A DNA stretch of 64,000 nucleotides. Origin: Coccinella septempunctata. Lineage: Eukaryota > Arthropoda > Insecta > Coleoptera > Coccinellidae. Location of the stretch: positions 26,102,856-26,166,855 of the forward strand of contig NC_058194.1 in the NCBI RefSeq assembly GCF_907165205.1, written 5' to 3'. Positions 43,750 to 57,300 of the stretch are shown here, one piece after another. The position numbers and the translations under genes were made by a program. The notes under the pieces were generated by a model. It ran no database searches. It was given only the letters and a program-made list of their open reading frames with translations, and was not told where the DNA came from. The stretch's first letter is position 1. Each line of letters starts with the position of its first letter.

Positions 43750-45678
43750 AAGCAATAGGTCTCCATTCGAAATATTGAAATAAGGAAGTATTTTATGAAA
43801 GCTAGAATCGAAAGACTTCAAGAAGCAGTTAATGATAATTTCATCTTTTTAACGTTAAAGTACACGCAGCTAGAAGCATAAGCATCTTGCAGATCATCCC
43901 AAATAGAGAATTAGCTCGAATATCTTTCGAATTTTGGGTGAGGTTGACGAGGAATTGCTCTGTGTGGTGTATAATGGTTCAATGAAGTAATTTACAAGCT
44001 CTATTCATCTAACTGATCTTGACGTCACCATTTCATTGCATCTATACGATATAGAAAGTATGGAGATGAGGAGATGTTAAAAATAGAGATAAAGGGAAAA
44101 ATTTGATTCTCACAACTAGAATGAGCGAGCCAGCAACTTGCATTTCATTTTTAGCAGAGAAATGAAAAAATGCCCAATCATTCTCCCCCTGTTGACCAAC
44201 ATGGCGCGCTGCCTTAATTGACAAAATTCTTCGTCCGCACAAAAAACTTTCATCCTCCTCCTAACAAGACTTGTCGTCGAAATTAACAAACCGCCAGCTG
44301 TTTTTTCTCCGTTCATTATTACCGCTTATGCATTGTCTGTTGTTCGTATGTCCGTTCCTCCTCCTCCTCCGTTTAATAATTCATTTCTGCGGGGCTTAAG
44401 CGTCCTACGAAATTAATTGTTTTTCGACATTTCCCGGTCGCTCGGTCGGCCGGCCGGCCCGGCGGAGTCGACAAGGCAGGAAGATGTCGTTTTCTGGAAT
44501 TCATTCGAGTCGGACGTCACGACGCGTATAATCCTTTGTGGAAAGACGTTGACGGACAGTTTTTGCCGGGAAATTTCGTCCACTCGGGGGGAATGAGTGT
44601 TTCAACCCTTAATGAAGATTCCCGGTGAGCAGGTCTCGGAAATGTCGGGTCTTAAATTGCATTTTTGAAGTGGCTCCGGAGGACTGCATGCGAGGAAAGT
44701 TTATGCCGGCGAAAATGACTTCGTTGAGCGTTGTTCTAGAGGACAGCGGGACACTTCCGAAAGTTGTGGGTGGAAACACTTAGCCGGCAGTTATGAGATA
44801 TTCTTTGAAAAGGTCGAGAAAATTCTCACACCTCCCATTATTTGGTTTGGGAGTTTGTTACTGGACAATAAAATCTGAAGAAGAAGTGATGATAGCATAA
44901 TTTCCATGATCACATTTGTATATTGCCGTTCAATCAGAGCTTTTTTGGTTATAAGTAAGATTTTATATTGGAATCGAGTGATAAGACGTGAGATAAAACA
45001 CTGTTTACCGTTTAAAGGGATGCAGATTGAAAAAACCTCCACTCTGTGAAATTTAAAACGAATATAGTGCCATTCGAAAATGTTTTTGCAAGCCTTTAAC
45101 TCACATCAACTCGTAGCTAGGTGAGAGTTAATATGAAAATCAAGTAACTCAATTCACAATTATGCCTGAAGTCAAAGTTACTTCAGGACGTGAGAAAAGT
45201 GATTTAGGAGGTCAAAATATGGACAAAACATCATGTCATCCAAGGTCTTGAGATGCACAATTCTGGAGATAGAGCATATTTATCATGAACATCAAAAACC
45301 TTGGTAGGAATTTGATAATTGAAAATGAAACGTTTCTTGGATGAGCAAAAATGTTCCTACCAGTGGCGGAAATTGGACATGGAACACAATTATTCCCATT
45401 TTCTGACCAGCTGGTTTTTTATCGAAAAATAAAAGATTCTCCAAACGTTTTTGAACCGAAAGGTACACTTTAAATCGCTACTAGTCTCGAGAAAAAAGAG
45501 AGGATTCATAATGGGAGGCATTCTGATACAGGAACCATGACCAAGCTATTCAACTCATCCACATAATGAATTACATTAACAGAAAAAGTAATAGTAATAA
45601 CTAGATACTTTGTACATATCGTACAAAATCATAGTATGAGCAGTAGAAATATACTTTTCCTACCAGGAAAAACGAATT
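43750..45678. other. Unassigned sequence with a GC-rich island
   Basis: From about 44430 to 44770 the sequence is strikingly GC- and CpG-rich for this window, with GTCGGCCGGCCGGCCCGGCG near 44446-44465. No ORF crosses it. It could be a promoter or enhancer island of an unseen gene. The rest is AT-rich and featureless. Confidence 0.35.
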
Positions 45679-45681
45679 ATA

Positions 45682-46758
45682 CTTCATTCAAATTTATTTT
45701 AGCAGTCGGTTGGCCATGAAATAATTTTCTCAAGTTTTTGTAACTAGAACGAAGTTAGGTTGGCACTCATGAAATGTCGTTAATGTCATAACGCCTTTGC
45801 CACAACTAATATCAATTTTTATTACGAAAATTCGAAAATGCCGAAAGTGATTGAAAAAAGAGACAGGGTTTCAGGAAGTGCTATTTAGAATTCAGGTCCA
45901 AACATTTCAGCTACATTTTTGATACATATGACGAAATGTCTCAGAAAGTATCGAATAGATTTCATTTGAAATGTTTCATGTAGGTCACATTTCAACAGAT
46001 TGTTTAAACAACATTACTGAAATATTTCAGATAAACGTTTCAAAAAGTATCAAATAGGTTAAATTTGAAATATTTCATATATGTATCGTGTTTACTGGGT
46101 TGTACTATACAATGTAAATGTCTCAAGGTACTAATAAATACCTAATTATTATAATTACATCAATGTATTAAGATGAATAGCCACAAATATGCGCAAGTTG
46201 CCCTGTTACTGTTTATTCATGTGAAATTTTTGTTCAACGGTGCAGTTGCATCTTAACTTGAAACTTATATTGATGCAAGATGATTTTTGTTGAAAAATTT
46301 AACATTCTTCTAATTATCTGTTAATTCCTTCGGGAGATACCAATTCCCAACCACTGCATCATATGCATTTCATCTTCGGGTTAATATTTTTAAATCTACA
46401 AATAATGTAAGCCAAAGAAGATAACGAACATTAACTCTCCTCAAGCTAGTGCATATTATGATATTATACTGATCTCTTGTACATATTTTCCATGCAAATA
46501 ACTGGATTTGGTATGCCTTCAATCTTCAATCAGTTTGTATAAACTTCAATTATGCTCGTCACATATTTTCCGAAGAGATTCGACATTGTGATAAAATACG
46601 TATTAACAGAAACTTTTACGTAGAACGGGCAACATAGCGTTGATTTAAAACCCAAAAATGTTTTGACAAGCTTCATAACCCCACATTTTCGTACTATACA
46701 GAGTGAAATGTGTCAAATTTCCATGGCCAACCGACTGCTAAAATAAAGTTGAATGAAG
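45682..46758. mobile_element. TIR element of 1.08 kb, unknown superfamily
   Basis: The left end CTTCATTCAAATTTATTTTA and following GCAGTCGGTTGGCCATG are mirrored by CATGGCCAACCGACTGC and TAAAATAAAGTTGAATGAAG at the right. TIRs are about 42 bp and flanked by TA (45680-45681, 46759-46760). The AT-rich interior holds no transposase. It ends a few bases before the 3' end of jockey-like copy J2. Confidence 0.7.
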
Positions 46759-46761
46759 TAT

Positions 46762-47655
46762 ACACTTTATTGGATTATTCAATAAGTTTCTGTTCTTATT
46801 TTAATCTCTATTTAATTGATTTCTTGGTCTCCTTCGGTAAATTCGCATTCTCCTTTTGTCTTCCTCTGGGTCGTAATCCACTAGTCTCCTGAGTTCTTGA
46901 TTCGGATGGTTTTTCGCTGTTTCGAATAATTTCTCTGCTTTTCTGTTCATGAATTCCGTTATTGTTTCCCATTTCAGGTCCCTATAAATCTGTCTATTCC
47001 TGACAAACCAAGGTGCATCTATTGCACATCGTAGCAGCTTGTTTTCAGTGGCCTGAATTCTTTTGATATGGCTCTTTGCCGCGAAACCCCAGGCAACTGA
47101 TCCATAAGTCAGTTGAGGCTTTAGTAATCTTCAATTATGTCTCTTTCGGCATGTGCCTTTTTCTTCCTATCGGAGGGTAGAGTTTATTCATCGCTGCTTT
47201 CGTTTTGCCGATTGCTTGTTTAATATGGCTCTTCCAAGTGAGTCCTAAGTCAAACGTTACTCCTAAATATTGGGCTTCATTTTTCCAATCGATTTCTTCG
47301 CCGTCAACTTCTAGATTCGTTGTGGCTCAAAGTCTTCTGTTCTGAAGTAATATTGCTTGGCTCTTTTGTCCATTGAGCTTGATTTTCCACTTTATGCACC
47401 AGTCAGTTATTTCGTCAATCGTTTTTTGTAGAACTCGTTTTATTACTTCTTGGTTGCGGTGTCGAGTTGCAATGCCTGTTTCGTCAGCATATAACGTTAG
47501 CATGGTTCTTGGATTCTTCGGAATATCGTGAATGTATATGTTATACAGAAGTGGCCCAAGTACTGACCCTTTGGGGTACTCCAGCCTCTTTATATCTTGT
47601 TGTGGAGCATTCTCCTTCCACTTTCACGTAAAATCTTGTATTTTTGAAAAACGAT
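46762..47655 (-). mobile_element. Jockey-like LINE 3' fragment, copy J2
   Basis: Same family and same 3' end as J1. Minus-strand translation in shifting frames gives RFYVKVEGECST, a damaged PQGS region, RTMLTLYADETGIATRHR and KWKIKLNGQKSQAILL, then MNKLYPLIGRKK-like and TYGSVAWGFAAKSHI. The catalytic box reads YADE where the family has YADD. It is 5'-truncated near 47655. Confidence 0.8.
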
Positions 47656-47759
47656 TTTTTTGGAAATTCTACTTCATTCATCAACCAAATCCCCCTCAAG
47701 ACCACGTCCTTCTGGCTTTTCCATACGACAAGCGACAAGCTCTCGGCATAATAGACGTC

Positions 47760-47897
47760 AGTTTCCTCATCCACTTTTCATTTGAGCCAATTTTTGTTCT
47801 GGAGCATCTTCTTTATGTCTGCAAAAATCTATTAGCCGCAGGGGAGAGCACGCTGGTGAGAGAACAACGTTTCAATGTAAAAAATAAAACATCTTAA
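47760..47897 (+). pseudogene. Second CR1/Jockey-group LINE scrap
   Basis: The open frame 47532-47897 is a fusion. Its first part is antisense to J2. Its end reads FVLEHLLYVCKN and later FNVKNKTS, similar to FILENLLYVHKN and DTRNKS of the LINE tail at 2741-3124. The match is weak, with substitutions and no catalytic part. Confidence 0.45.
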
Positions 47898-47899
47898 CG

Positions 47900-48715
47900 C
47901 GTAGATATATTTCTAATTTTCAATATATCCAGTAGAGTAGCCGGTGGGTTACTGTCAGCCTTCAGTCAAATACGAATATTTCAATCAAATTAATGAACGG
48001 TCAGTTTTAAGGAAGAACTTTGACACACTGTATCTCGAAAAACGAACGCATTTGCACATTAAAATTGTAGAGAAAATTATTATTATTTTTTAACCATCTG
48101 AAGTTAGTCGAAATTATTCACTAACACCCTGTGTATGGATCTTAGTAAAAATGCTACAACTCCTTACAGGCGAATGAAGAAACCCAGACGTCAATCCGCA
48201 TATTTGAACGGAATCGCGACAAACAGAAAAGATGCAATGAAAGATCACGTATCCAGACCATCCACCCTCCCTGCCGTCCTCCATCGACGGGGAGCGGATA
48301 AATCTCTAGACGTGGCGAGTCGAAAACTTTTTGCGCCGTCCGAAATTCCACGGTCGTCCTCCATTTCCAAACTACAAAAGTTAACAAGGTAGAAGAAGTA
48401 TTGAATCGAATCGGAACACCATTCCAATCCGCCGCCTGTGATCGGGTTATACATGCTTTTTTTTCGACGGGACCCCTTTTTTCACCCCCTAATAGCACCT
48501 AATTGTATCCGAGAGGGGGAGGCGGGCGGAAGCGATTTTCGAGCCGCCAAACGGGCGGTTCGTAGACGCTGAACGGCTTCGTTTTTGCGGTCGGGCGCGT
48601 CACCATCGTGGATATACACATCGATGACCTATCATTATTCTGATTGATTTTATGGATTCGTAAGGCGTTCATTAGCTTGCGAACGGAACCTGCGACAGCA
48701 ATGAGAACTCTTTGA
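47900..48715. other. Unassigned sequence, partly GC-rich
   Basis: From about 48130 to 48620 the composition is GC-rich, with overlapping frames on both strands (85 codons plus, 114 and 69 codons minus) and no domain. Homopurine GAGAGGGGGAGGCGGGCGG lies near 48511. It borders the satellite. Confidence 0.3.
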
Positions 48716-50429
48716 AGTTTAATATCTCTTTCTTAAGGCTTAAATTTGAAATTCTTCAGGGACAAACGGTTGCCCCGAGTTGGATGGCTTCTAGGGATTT
48801 CCGGTTCTTTAATCAACGTTGCTTATGCTTCCACCCTAGCACAAAAACTCGATTTCGAAAATCTCGATTTTATGGGTCAAAAATGAGCAAGGGGTTAGAC
48901 CCCCCTAAAATGACCTATTTGCTACCCTGTCTGAAATTCAGGATGTTCTATCACTGTCTTAGGATATGGAGTGCATAGAATTTGTTTTGAAAATTCTAGA
49001 AAACCAAACAGTTGATGATTCAATAGAGAATTGCACTCCAGAGAGCTCATCGAAGTCAACTCGAAAATGAAGAGTGGAAAAACAAAAAAAATTATTTTCT
49101 CCTAAACAGGGCCAGATATTTGAAATTTTGGTATGAAAATATAGGTTTTCCAACACGCTAAATCTATTGCGAGTATTTTCGAAAGCCTATCTTCCTTCGT
49201 TTAGATTTTCATCTTGAAAATGGCATTTTTCAAAAATTTGCAAATTTCAATCTGCGATATCTCCTGTTATATTCGTCTGATCGAATCGAGATTTCCGGTT
49301 ATATAATCAGCGTTGTCTAGGCTTCCATCCTAGCACAAAAACTCGATTTCGAAAATCTCGATTTTTTGGGTCGAAAATGAGCAAGGGGTTAGACCCCCCT
49401 AAAATGACCTATTTGCTACTCTGTCTGAAAGTTAGGATGTTCCATTACTATCCTGGGATATGGTGTGCATAGAATTTGTTTTGTAGATTCTGGAAAACCA
49501 AACAGTTGATGATTCAATAGAGAATTGCACTCCAGAGAGCTCCTCGAAGTCAACTCGAAAATGAAAAGTGGAAAAACAAAAATATTATTTTCTCCTAAAC
49601 AGGGCCAGATATTTGAAATTTTGGTATGAAAATATAGGTTTTCGAACACGCTGAATCTATTGCGAGTATTTTCGAAAGCCTATCTTCCTTCGTTTAGATT
49701 TTCATCTTGGAAATGGCATTTTTCAAAAATTTGCAAATTTCAATTTGCGATATCTCCTATTATATTCGTCTGATCGAATTGGGATTTCCGGTTATATAAT
49801 CAGCGTTGCCTAGGCTTCCACCCTATCACAAAAACTCGATTTCGAAAATCTCGATTTTTTGATTCAAAAATGAGCAAGGGGTTAGACCCCCCTAAAATGA
49901 CATATTTGCTACTCTGTCTGAAAATTAGGATGTTCCATTACTATCCTAGGATATGGAGTGCATGGAATTTGTTTTGAAGATTCTGGAAAACCAAACAGTT
50001 GATGATTCAATAGAGAATTGCACTCCGGAGAGCTCCTCGAAGTCAACTCGAAAATGAAAAGTGGAAAAACAAAAAAAATCATTTTCTCCTAAACAGGGCC
50101 AGATATTTGAAATTTTGGAATGAAAATATAGGTTTTCGAACACGCTGAATCTTTTGCGAGTATTTTCGAGAGCCTATCTTCCTTCGTTTAGATTTTCATC
50201 TTGGAAATGGCATTTTTCAAAAATTTGCAAATTTCAATCTGCGATATCTCCTGTTATATTCGTCTGATCGAATTGAGATTTCCGGTTATATAATCAGCGT
50301 TGTCTATGCTTCCACCCTAGCACAGGAACTCGATTTCGAAAATCTCGATTTTTTGGGTCAAAAATGAGCAAGGGGTTAGACCCCCCTAAAATGACCTATT
50401 TGCTACTCTGTCTGAAAATTAGGATGTTC

Positions 50430-53400
50430 CATTACTATCCTAGGATATGGAGTGCATAGAATTTATTTTGTAGATTCTGGAAAACCGAACAGTTGATGAT
50501 TCAATAGAGAATTGCACTCCGGAGAGCTCCTCGAAGTCAACTCGAAAATGAAAAGTGGAAAAACAAAAAAAATTATTTTCTCCTAAACAGGGCCAGATAT
50601 TTGAAATTTTGGTATGAAAATATAGGTTTTCAAACACGCTGAATCTATTGCGAGTATTTTCGAAAGCCTATCTTCCTTCGTTTAGATTTTCATCTTGGAA
50701 ATGGCATTTTTCAAAAATTTGCAAATTTCAATTTGCGATATCTCCTATTATATTCGTCTGATCGAATTGGGATTTCCGGTTATATAATCAGCGTTGCCTA
50801 GGCTTCCACCCTATCACAAAAACTCGATTTCGAAAATCTCGATTTTTTGATTCAAAAATGAGCAAGGGGTTAGACCCCCCTAAAATGACATATTTGCTAC
50901 TCTGTCTGAAAATTAGGATGTTCCATTACTATCCTAGGATATGGAGTGCATGGAATTTGTTTTGAAGATTCTGGAAAACCAAACAGTTGATGATTCAATA
51001 GAGAATTGCACTCCGGAGAGCTCCTCGAAGTCAACTCGAAAATGAAAAGTGGAAAAACAAAAAAAATCATTTTCTCCTAAACAGGGCCAGATATTTGAAA
51101 TTTTGGAATGAAAATATAGGTTTTCGAACACGCTGAATCTTTTGCGAGTATTTTCGAGAGCCTATCTTCCTTCGTTTAGATTTTCATCTTGGAAATGGCA
51201 ATTTTCAAAAATTTGCAAATTTCAATCTGCGATATCTCCTGTTATATTCGTCTGATCGAATTGAGATTTCCGGTTATATAATCAGCGTTGTCTAGGCTTC
51301 CATCCTAGCACAAAAACTCGATTTCGAAAATCTCGATTTTTTGGGTCAAAAATGAGCAAGGGGTTAGACCCCCCTAAAATGACCTATTTGCTACTCTGTC
51401 TGAAAATTAGGATGTTCCATTACTATCCTGGGATATGGAGTGCATAGAATTTGTTTTGTAGATTCTGGAAAATCAAACAGCTGATGATTCAATAGATAAT
51501 TGCACTCCAGAGAGCTCCTCGAAGTCAACTCGAAAATGAAAAGTGGAAAAACAAAAAAAATCATTTTCTCCTAAACAGGGCCAGATATTTGAAATTTTGG
51601 AATGAAAATATAGGTTTTCGAACACGCTGAATCTTTTGCGAGTATTTTCGAAAGCCTATCTTCCTTCGTTTAGATTTTCATCTTGGAAATGGCATTTTTC
51701 AAAAATTTGCAAATTTCAATCTTCGATATCTCCTGTTATATTCGTCTGATCGAATTGGGATTTCCGGTTATGTAATCAGCGTTGCCTAGGCTTCCACCCC
51801 AGCACAAAAACTCGATTTCGAAAATCTCGATTTTTAGGGTCAAAAATGAGCACGGGGTTAGACCCCCCTAAAATGACCTACTTGCTACTCTGTCTGAAAA
51901 TTAGGATGTTTCATTACTATCCTAGGATATGGAGTACATGGAATTTGTTTTGAAGATTCTGGAAAACCAAACAGTTGATGATTCAATAGATAATTGCACT
52001 CCAGAGAGCTCCTCGAAGTCAACTCGAAAATGAAAAGTGGAAAAACAAAAAAAATTATTTTCTCCTAAACAGGGCCAGATATTTGAAATTTTGGTATGAA
52101 AATATAGGTTTTCGAACACGCTGAATCTATTGCGAGTATTTTCGAAAGCCTATCTTCCTTCGTTTAGATTTTCATTTTGGAAATGGCATTTTTCAAAAAT
52201 TTGCAAATTTCAATCTGCGATATCTCCTGTTATATTCGTCTGATCGAATTGAGATTTCCGGTTATATAATCAGCGTTGCCTAGGCTTACACCCTATCACA
52301 AAAACTCGATTTCGAAAATCTCGATTTTTTGGGTCAAAAATGAGCAAGGGGTTAGACCCCTCTAAAATGACCTATTTGCTACTCTATCTGAAGATTAGGA
52401 TGTTTCATTACTATCCTAGGATATGGAGTGCAAAGAATATGTTTTGTAGATTCTGGAAAACCAAACAGTTGATGATTCAATAGAGAATTGCACTCCAGAG
52501 AGCTCCTCGAAGTCAACTCGAAAATGAAAAGTGGAAAAACAAAAAAAATTATTTTCTCCTAAACAGTTCCAGATATTTGAAATTTTGGTATGAAAATATA
52601 GGTTTTCGAACATGCTGAATCTATTGCGAGTATTTTCGGAAGCCTATCTATCTTCGTTTAGATTTTCATCTTGGAAATGGCATTTTTCAAAAATTTGCAA
52701 ATTTCAATCTACGATATCTCCTGTTATATTGGTCTGATCGAATTGGGATTTCCAGTTTTATAATCAGCATTGCCAAGGCTTCCGCCCCAGCACAAGAACT
52801 CGATTTCGAAAATCTCGATTTTTTGGGTCAAAAATGAGCAAGGGGTCAGACCCCCCTAAAATGACCTATTTGCTACTCTATCTGAAGATTAGGATGTTTC
52901 ATTACTATCCTAGGATATGGAGTGCATGGAATTTGTTTTGAAGATTCTGGAAAACCAAACAGTTGATGATTCAATAGAGAATTGCACTCCGGAGAGCTCC
53001 TCGAAGTCAACTCGAAAATGAAAAGTGAGAAAACAAAAAAAATTATTTTCTCCTAAACAGGGCCAGATATTTGAAATTTTGGTATGAAAGTATAGGTTTT
53101 CGAACACGCTGAATCTATTGCGAGTATTTTCGAAAGCCTATCTTCCTTCGTTTAGATTTTCATCTTGGAAATGGCATTTTTCAAAAATTTGCAAATTTCA
53201 ATCTGCGATATCTCCTGTTATGTTCGTCTGATCGAATTGAGATTTCCGGTTATATAATCAGCGTTGTCTAGGCTTCCATCCTAGCACAAAAACTCGATTT
53301 CGAAAATCTCGATTTTTTGGGTCAAAAATGAGCAAGGGGTTAGACCCCCCTAAAGTGACCTATTTGCTACTCTGTCTGAAAATTAGGATGTTCCATTACT

Positions 53401-54390
53401 ATCCTGGGATATGGAGTGCATAGAAATTGTTTTGTAGATTCTGGAAAACCAAACAGTTGATGATTCAATAGAGAATTGCACTCCAGAGAGCTCCTCGAAG
53501 TCAACTCGAAAATGAAAAGTGGAAAAACAAAAAAAAATATTTTCTCCTAAACAGGGCCAGATATTTGAAATTTTGGTACGAAAATATAGGTTTTCGAACA
53601 CGCTGAATCTATTGCGAGTAATTTCGAAAGCCTATCTTCCTTCGTTCAGATTTTCATCTTGAAAATGGCATTTTTCAAAAATTTGCAAATTTCAATTTGC
53701 GATATCTCCTGTTATATTCGTCTGATCGAATTGGGATTTCCGGTTATATAATCAGCGTTGCCTAGGCTTCCACCCTATCACAGAAACTCGATTTCGAAAA
53801 TCTCGATTTTTTGGGTCAAAAATGAGCAAGGGGTTAGACCCCCCTAAAATGACCTATTTGCTACTCTGTCTGAAAATTAGGATGTTCCATTACTATCCTA
53901 GGATATGGAGTGCATGGAATTTGTTTTGAAGATTCTGGAAAACCAAACAGTTGATGATTCAATAGAGAATTGCACTCCGAAGAGCTCCTCGAAGTCAACT
54001 CGAAAATGAAAAGTGAAAAAACAATAAAAATTATTTTCTCCTAAACAGGGCCAGATATTTGAAATTTTGGTATGAAAGTATAGGTTTTGGAACACGCTGA
54101 ATCTATTGCGAGTATTTTCGAAAGCCTATCTTCCTTCGTTTAGATTTTCATCTTGGAAATGGCATTTTTCAAAAATTTGCAAATTTCAATCTGCGATATC
54201 TCCTGCTATATTCGTCTGATCGAATTGAGATTTCCGGTTATATAATCAGCGTTGTCTAGGCTTCCACCCTAGCACAGGAACTCGATTTCGAAAATCTCGA
54301 TTTTTTGGGTCAAAAATGAGCACGGGGTTAGACCCCCCTAAAATGACCTACTTGCTACTCTGTCTGAAAATTAGGATGTTTCATTACTAT
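50430..54390. repeat. Eight-unit higher-order block, copy A (3952 bp)
   Basis: Monomer variants recur at +3952 in copy B. Markers are TTTATTTTGTAGATT at 50461, GGAGTACATGG at 51932, the CAGCATTGCCAAGGCTTCCG variant near 52767 and GTTTTGGAACACG near 54084. Copy A also shares a two-unit sub-duplication with the sequence just before it: GATTTTTTGATTCAAAAATG occurs at 49853 and again at 50841. Confidence 0.85.
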
Positions 54391-57300
54391 CCTAGGATAT
54401 GGAGTGCATAGAATTTATTTTGTAGATTCTGGAAAACCGAACAGTTGATGATTCAATAGAGAATTGCACTCCGGAGAGCTCCTCGAAGTCAACTCGAAAA
54501 TGAAAAGTGGAAAAACAAAAAAAATTATTTTCTCCTAAACAGGGCCAGATATTTGAAATTTTGGTATGAAAATATAGGTTTTCAAACACGCTGAATCTAT
54601 TGCGAGTATTTTCGAAAGCCTATCTTCCTTCGTTTAGATTTTCATCTTGGAAATGGCATTTTTCAAAAATTTGCAAATTTCAATTTGCGATATCTCCTAT
54701 TATATTCGTCTGATCGAATTGGGATTTCCGGTTATATAATCAGCGTTGCCTAGGCTTCCACCCTATCACAAAAACTCGATTTCGAAAATCTCGATTTTTT
54801 GATTCAAAAATGAGCAAGGGGTTAGACCCCCCTAAAATGACATATTTGCTACTCTGTCTGAAAATTAGGATGTTCCATTACTATCCTAGGATATGGAGTG
54901 CATGGAATTTGTTTTGAAGATTCTGGAAAACCAAACAGTTGATGATTCAATAGAGAATTGCACTCCGGAGAGCTCCTCGAAGTCAACTCGAAAATGAAAA
55001 GTGGAAAAACAAAAAAAATCATTTTCTCCTAAACAGGGCCAGATATTTGAAATTTTGGAATGAAAATATAGGTTTTCGAACACGCTGAATCTTTTGCGAG
55101 TATTTTCGAGAGCCTATCTTCCTTCGTTTAGATTTTCATCTTGGAAATGGCAATTTTCAAAAATTTGCAAATTTCAATCTGCGATATCTCCTGTTATATT
55201 CGTCTGATCGAATTGAGATTTCCGGTTATATAATCAGCGTTGACTAGGCTTCCATCCTAGCACAAAAACTCGATTTCGAAAATCTCGATTTTTTGGGTCA
55301 AAAATGAGCAAGGGGTTAGACCCCCCTAAAATGACCTATTTGCTACTCTGTCTGAAAATTAGGATGTTCCATTACTATCCTGGGATATGGAGTGCATAGA
55401 ATTTGTTTTGTAGATTCTGGAAAATCAAACAGCTGATGATTCAATAGATAATTGCACTCCAGAGAGCTCCTCGAAGTCAACTCGAAAATGAAAAGTGGAA
55501 AAACAAAAAAAATCATTTTCTCCTAAACAGGGCCAGATATTTGAAATTTTGGAATGAAAATATAGGTTTTCGAACACGCTGAATCTTTTGCGAGTATTTT
55601 CGAAAGCCTATCTTCCTTCGTTTAGATTTTCATCTTGGAAATGGCATTTTTCAAAAATTTGCAAATTTCAATCTTCGATATCTCCTGTTATATTCGTCTG
55701 ATCGAATTGGGATTTCCGGTTATGTAATCAGCGTTGCCTAGGCTTCCACCCCAGCACAAAAACTCGATTTCGAAAATCTCGATTTTTAGGGTCAAAAATG
55801 AGCACGGGGTTAGACCCCCCTAAAATGACCTACTTGCTACTCTGTCTGAAAATTAGGATGTTTCATTACTATCCTAGGATATGGAGTACATGGAATTTGT
55901 TTTGAAGATTCTGGAAAACCAAACAGTTGATGATTCAATAGATAATTGCACTCCAGAGAGCTCCTCGAAGTCAACTCGAAAATGAAAAGTGGAAAAACAA
56001 AAAAAATTATTTTCTCCTAAACAGGGCCAGATATTTGAAATTTTGGTATGAAAATATAGGTTTTCGAACACGCTGAATCTATTGCGAGTATTTTCGAAAG
56101 CCTATCTTCCTTCGTTTAGATTTTCATTTTGGAAATGGCATTTTTCAAAAATTTGCAAATTTCAATCTGCGATATCTCCTGTTATATTCGTCTGATCGAA
56201 TTGAGATTTCCGGTTATATAATCAGCGTTGCCTAGGCTTACACCCTATCACAAAAACTCGATTTCGAAAATCTCGATTTTTTGGGTCAAAAATGAGCAAG
56301 GGGTTAGACCCCTCTAAAATGACCTATTTGCTACTCTATCTGAAGATTAGGATGTTTCATTACTATCCTAGGATATGGAGTGCAAAGAATATGTTTTGTA
56401 GATTCTGGAAAACCAAACAGTTGATGATTCAATAGAGAATTGCACTCCAGAGAGCTCCTCGAAGTCAACTCGAAAAGGAAAAGTGGAAAAACAAAAAAAA
56501 TTATTTTCTCCTAAACAGTTCCAGATATTTGAAATTTTGGTATGAAAATATAGGTTTTCGAACATGCTGAATCTATTGCGAGTATTTTCGGAAGCCTATC
56601 TATCTTCGTTTAGATTTTCATCTTGGAAATGGCATTTTTCAAAAATTTGCAAATTTCAATCTACGATATCTCCTGTTATATTGGTCTGATCGAATTGGGA
56701 TTTCCAGTTTTATAATCAGCATTGCCAAGGCTTCCGCCCCAGCACAAGAACTCGATTTCGAAAATCTCGATTTTTTGGGTCAAAAATGAGCAAGGGGTCA
56801 GACCCCCCTAAAATGACCTATTTGCTACTCTATCTGAAGATTAGGATGTTTCATTACTATCCCAGGATATGGAGTGCATGGAATTTGTTTTGAAGATTCT
56901 GGAAAACCAAACAGTTGATGATTCAATAGAGAATTGCACTCCGGAGAGCTCCTCGAAGTCAACTCGAAAATGAAAAGTGAGAAAACAAAAAAAATTATTT
57001 TCTCCTAAACAGGGCCAGATATTTGAAATTTTGGTATGAAAGTATAGGTTTTCGAACACGCTGAATCTATTGCGAGTATTTTCGAAAGCCTATCTTCCTT
57101 CGTTTAGATTTTCATCTTGGAAATGGCATTTTTCAAAAATTTGCAAATTTCAATCTGCGATATCTCCTGTTATGTTCGTCTGATCGAATTGAGATTTCCG
57201 GTTATATAATCAGCGTTGTCTAGGCTTCCATCCTAGCACAAAAACTCGATTTCGAAAATCTCGATTTTTTGGGTCAAAAATGAGCAAGGGGTTAGACCCC

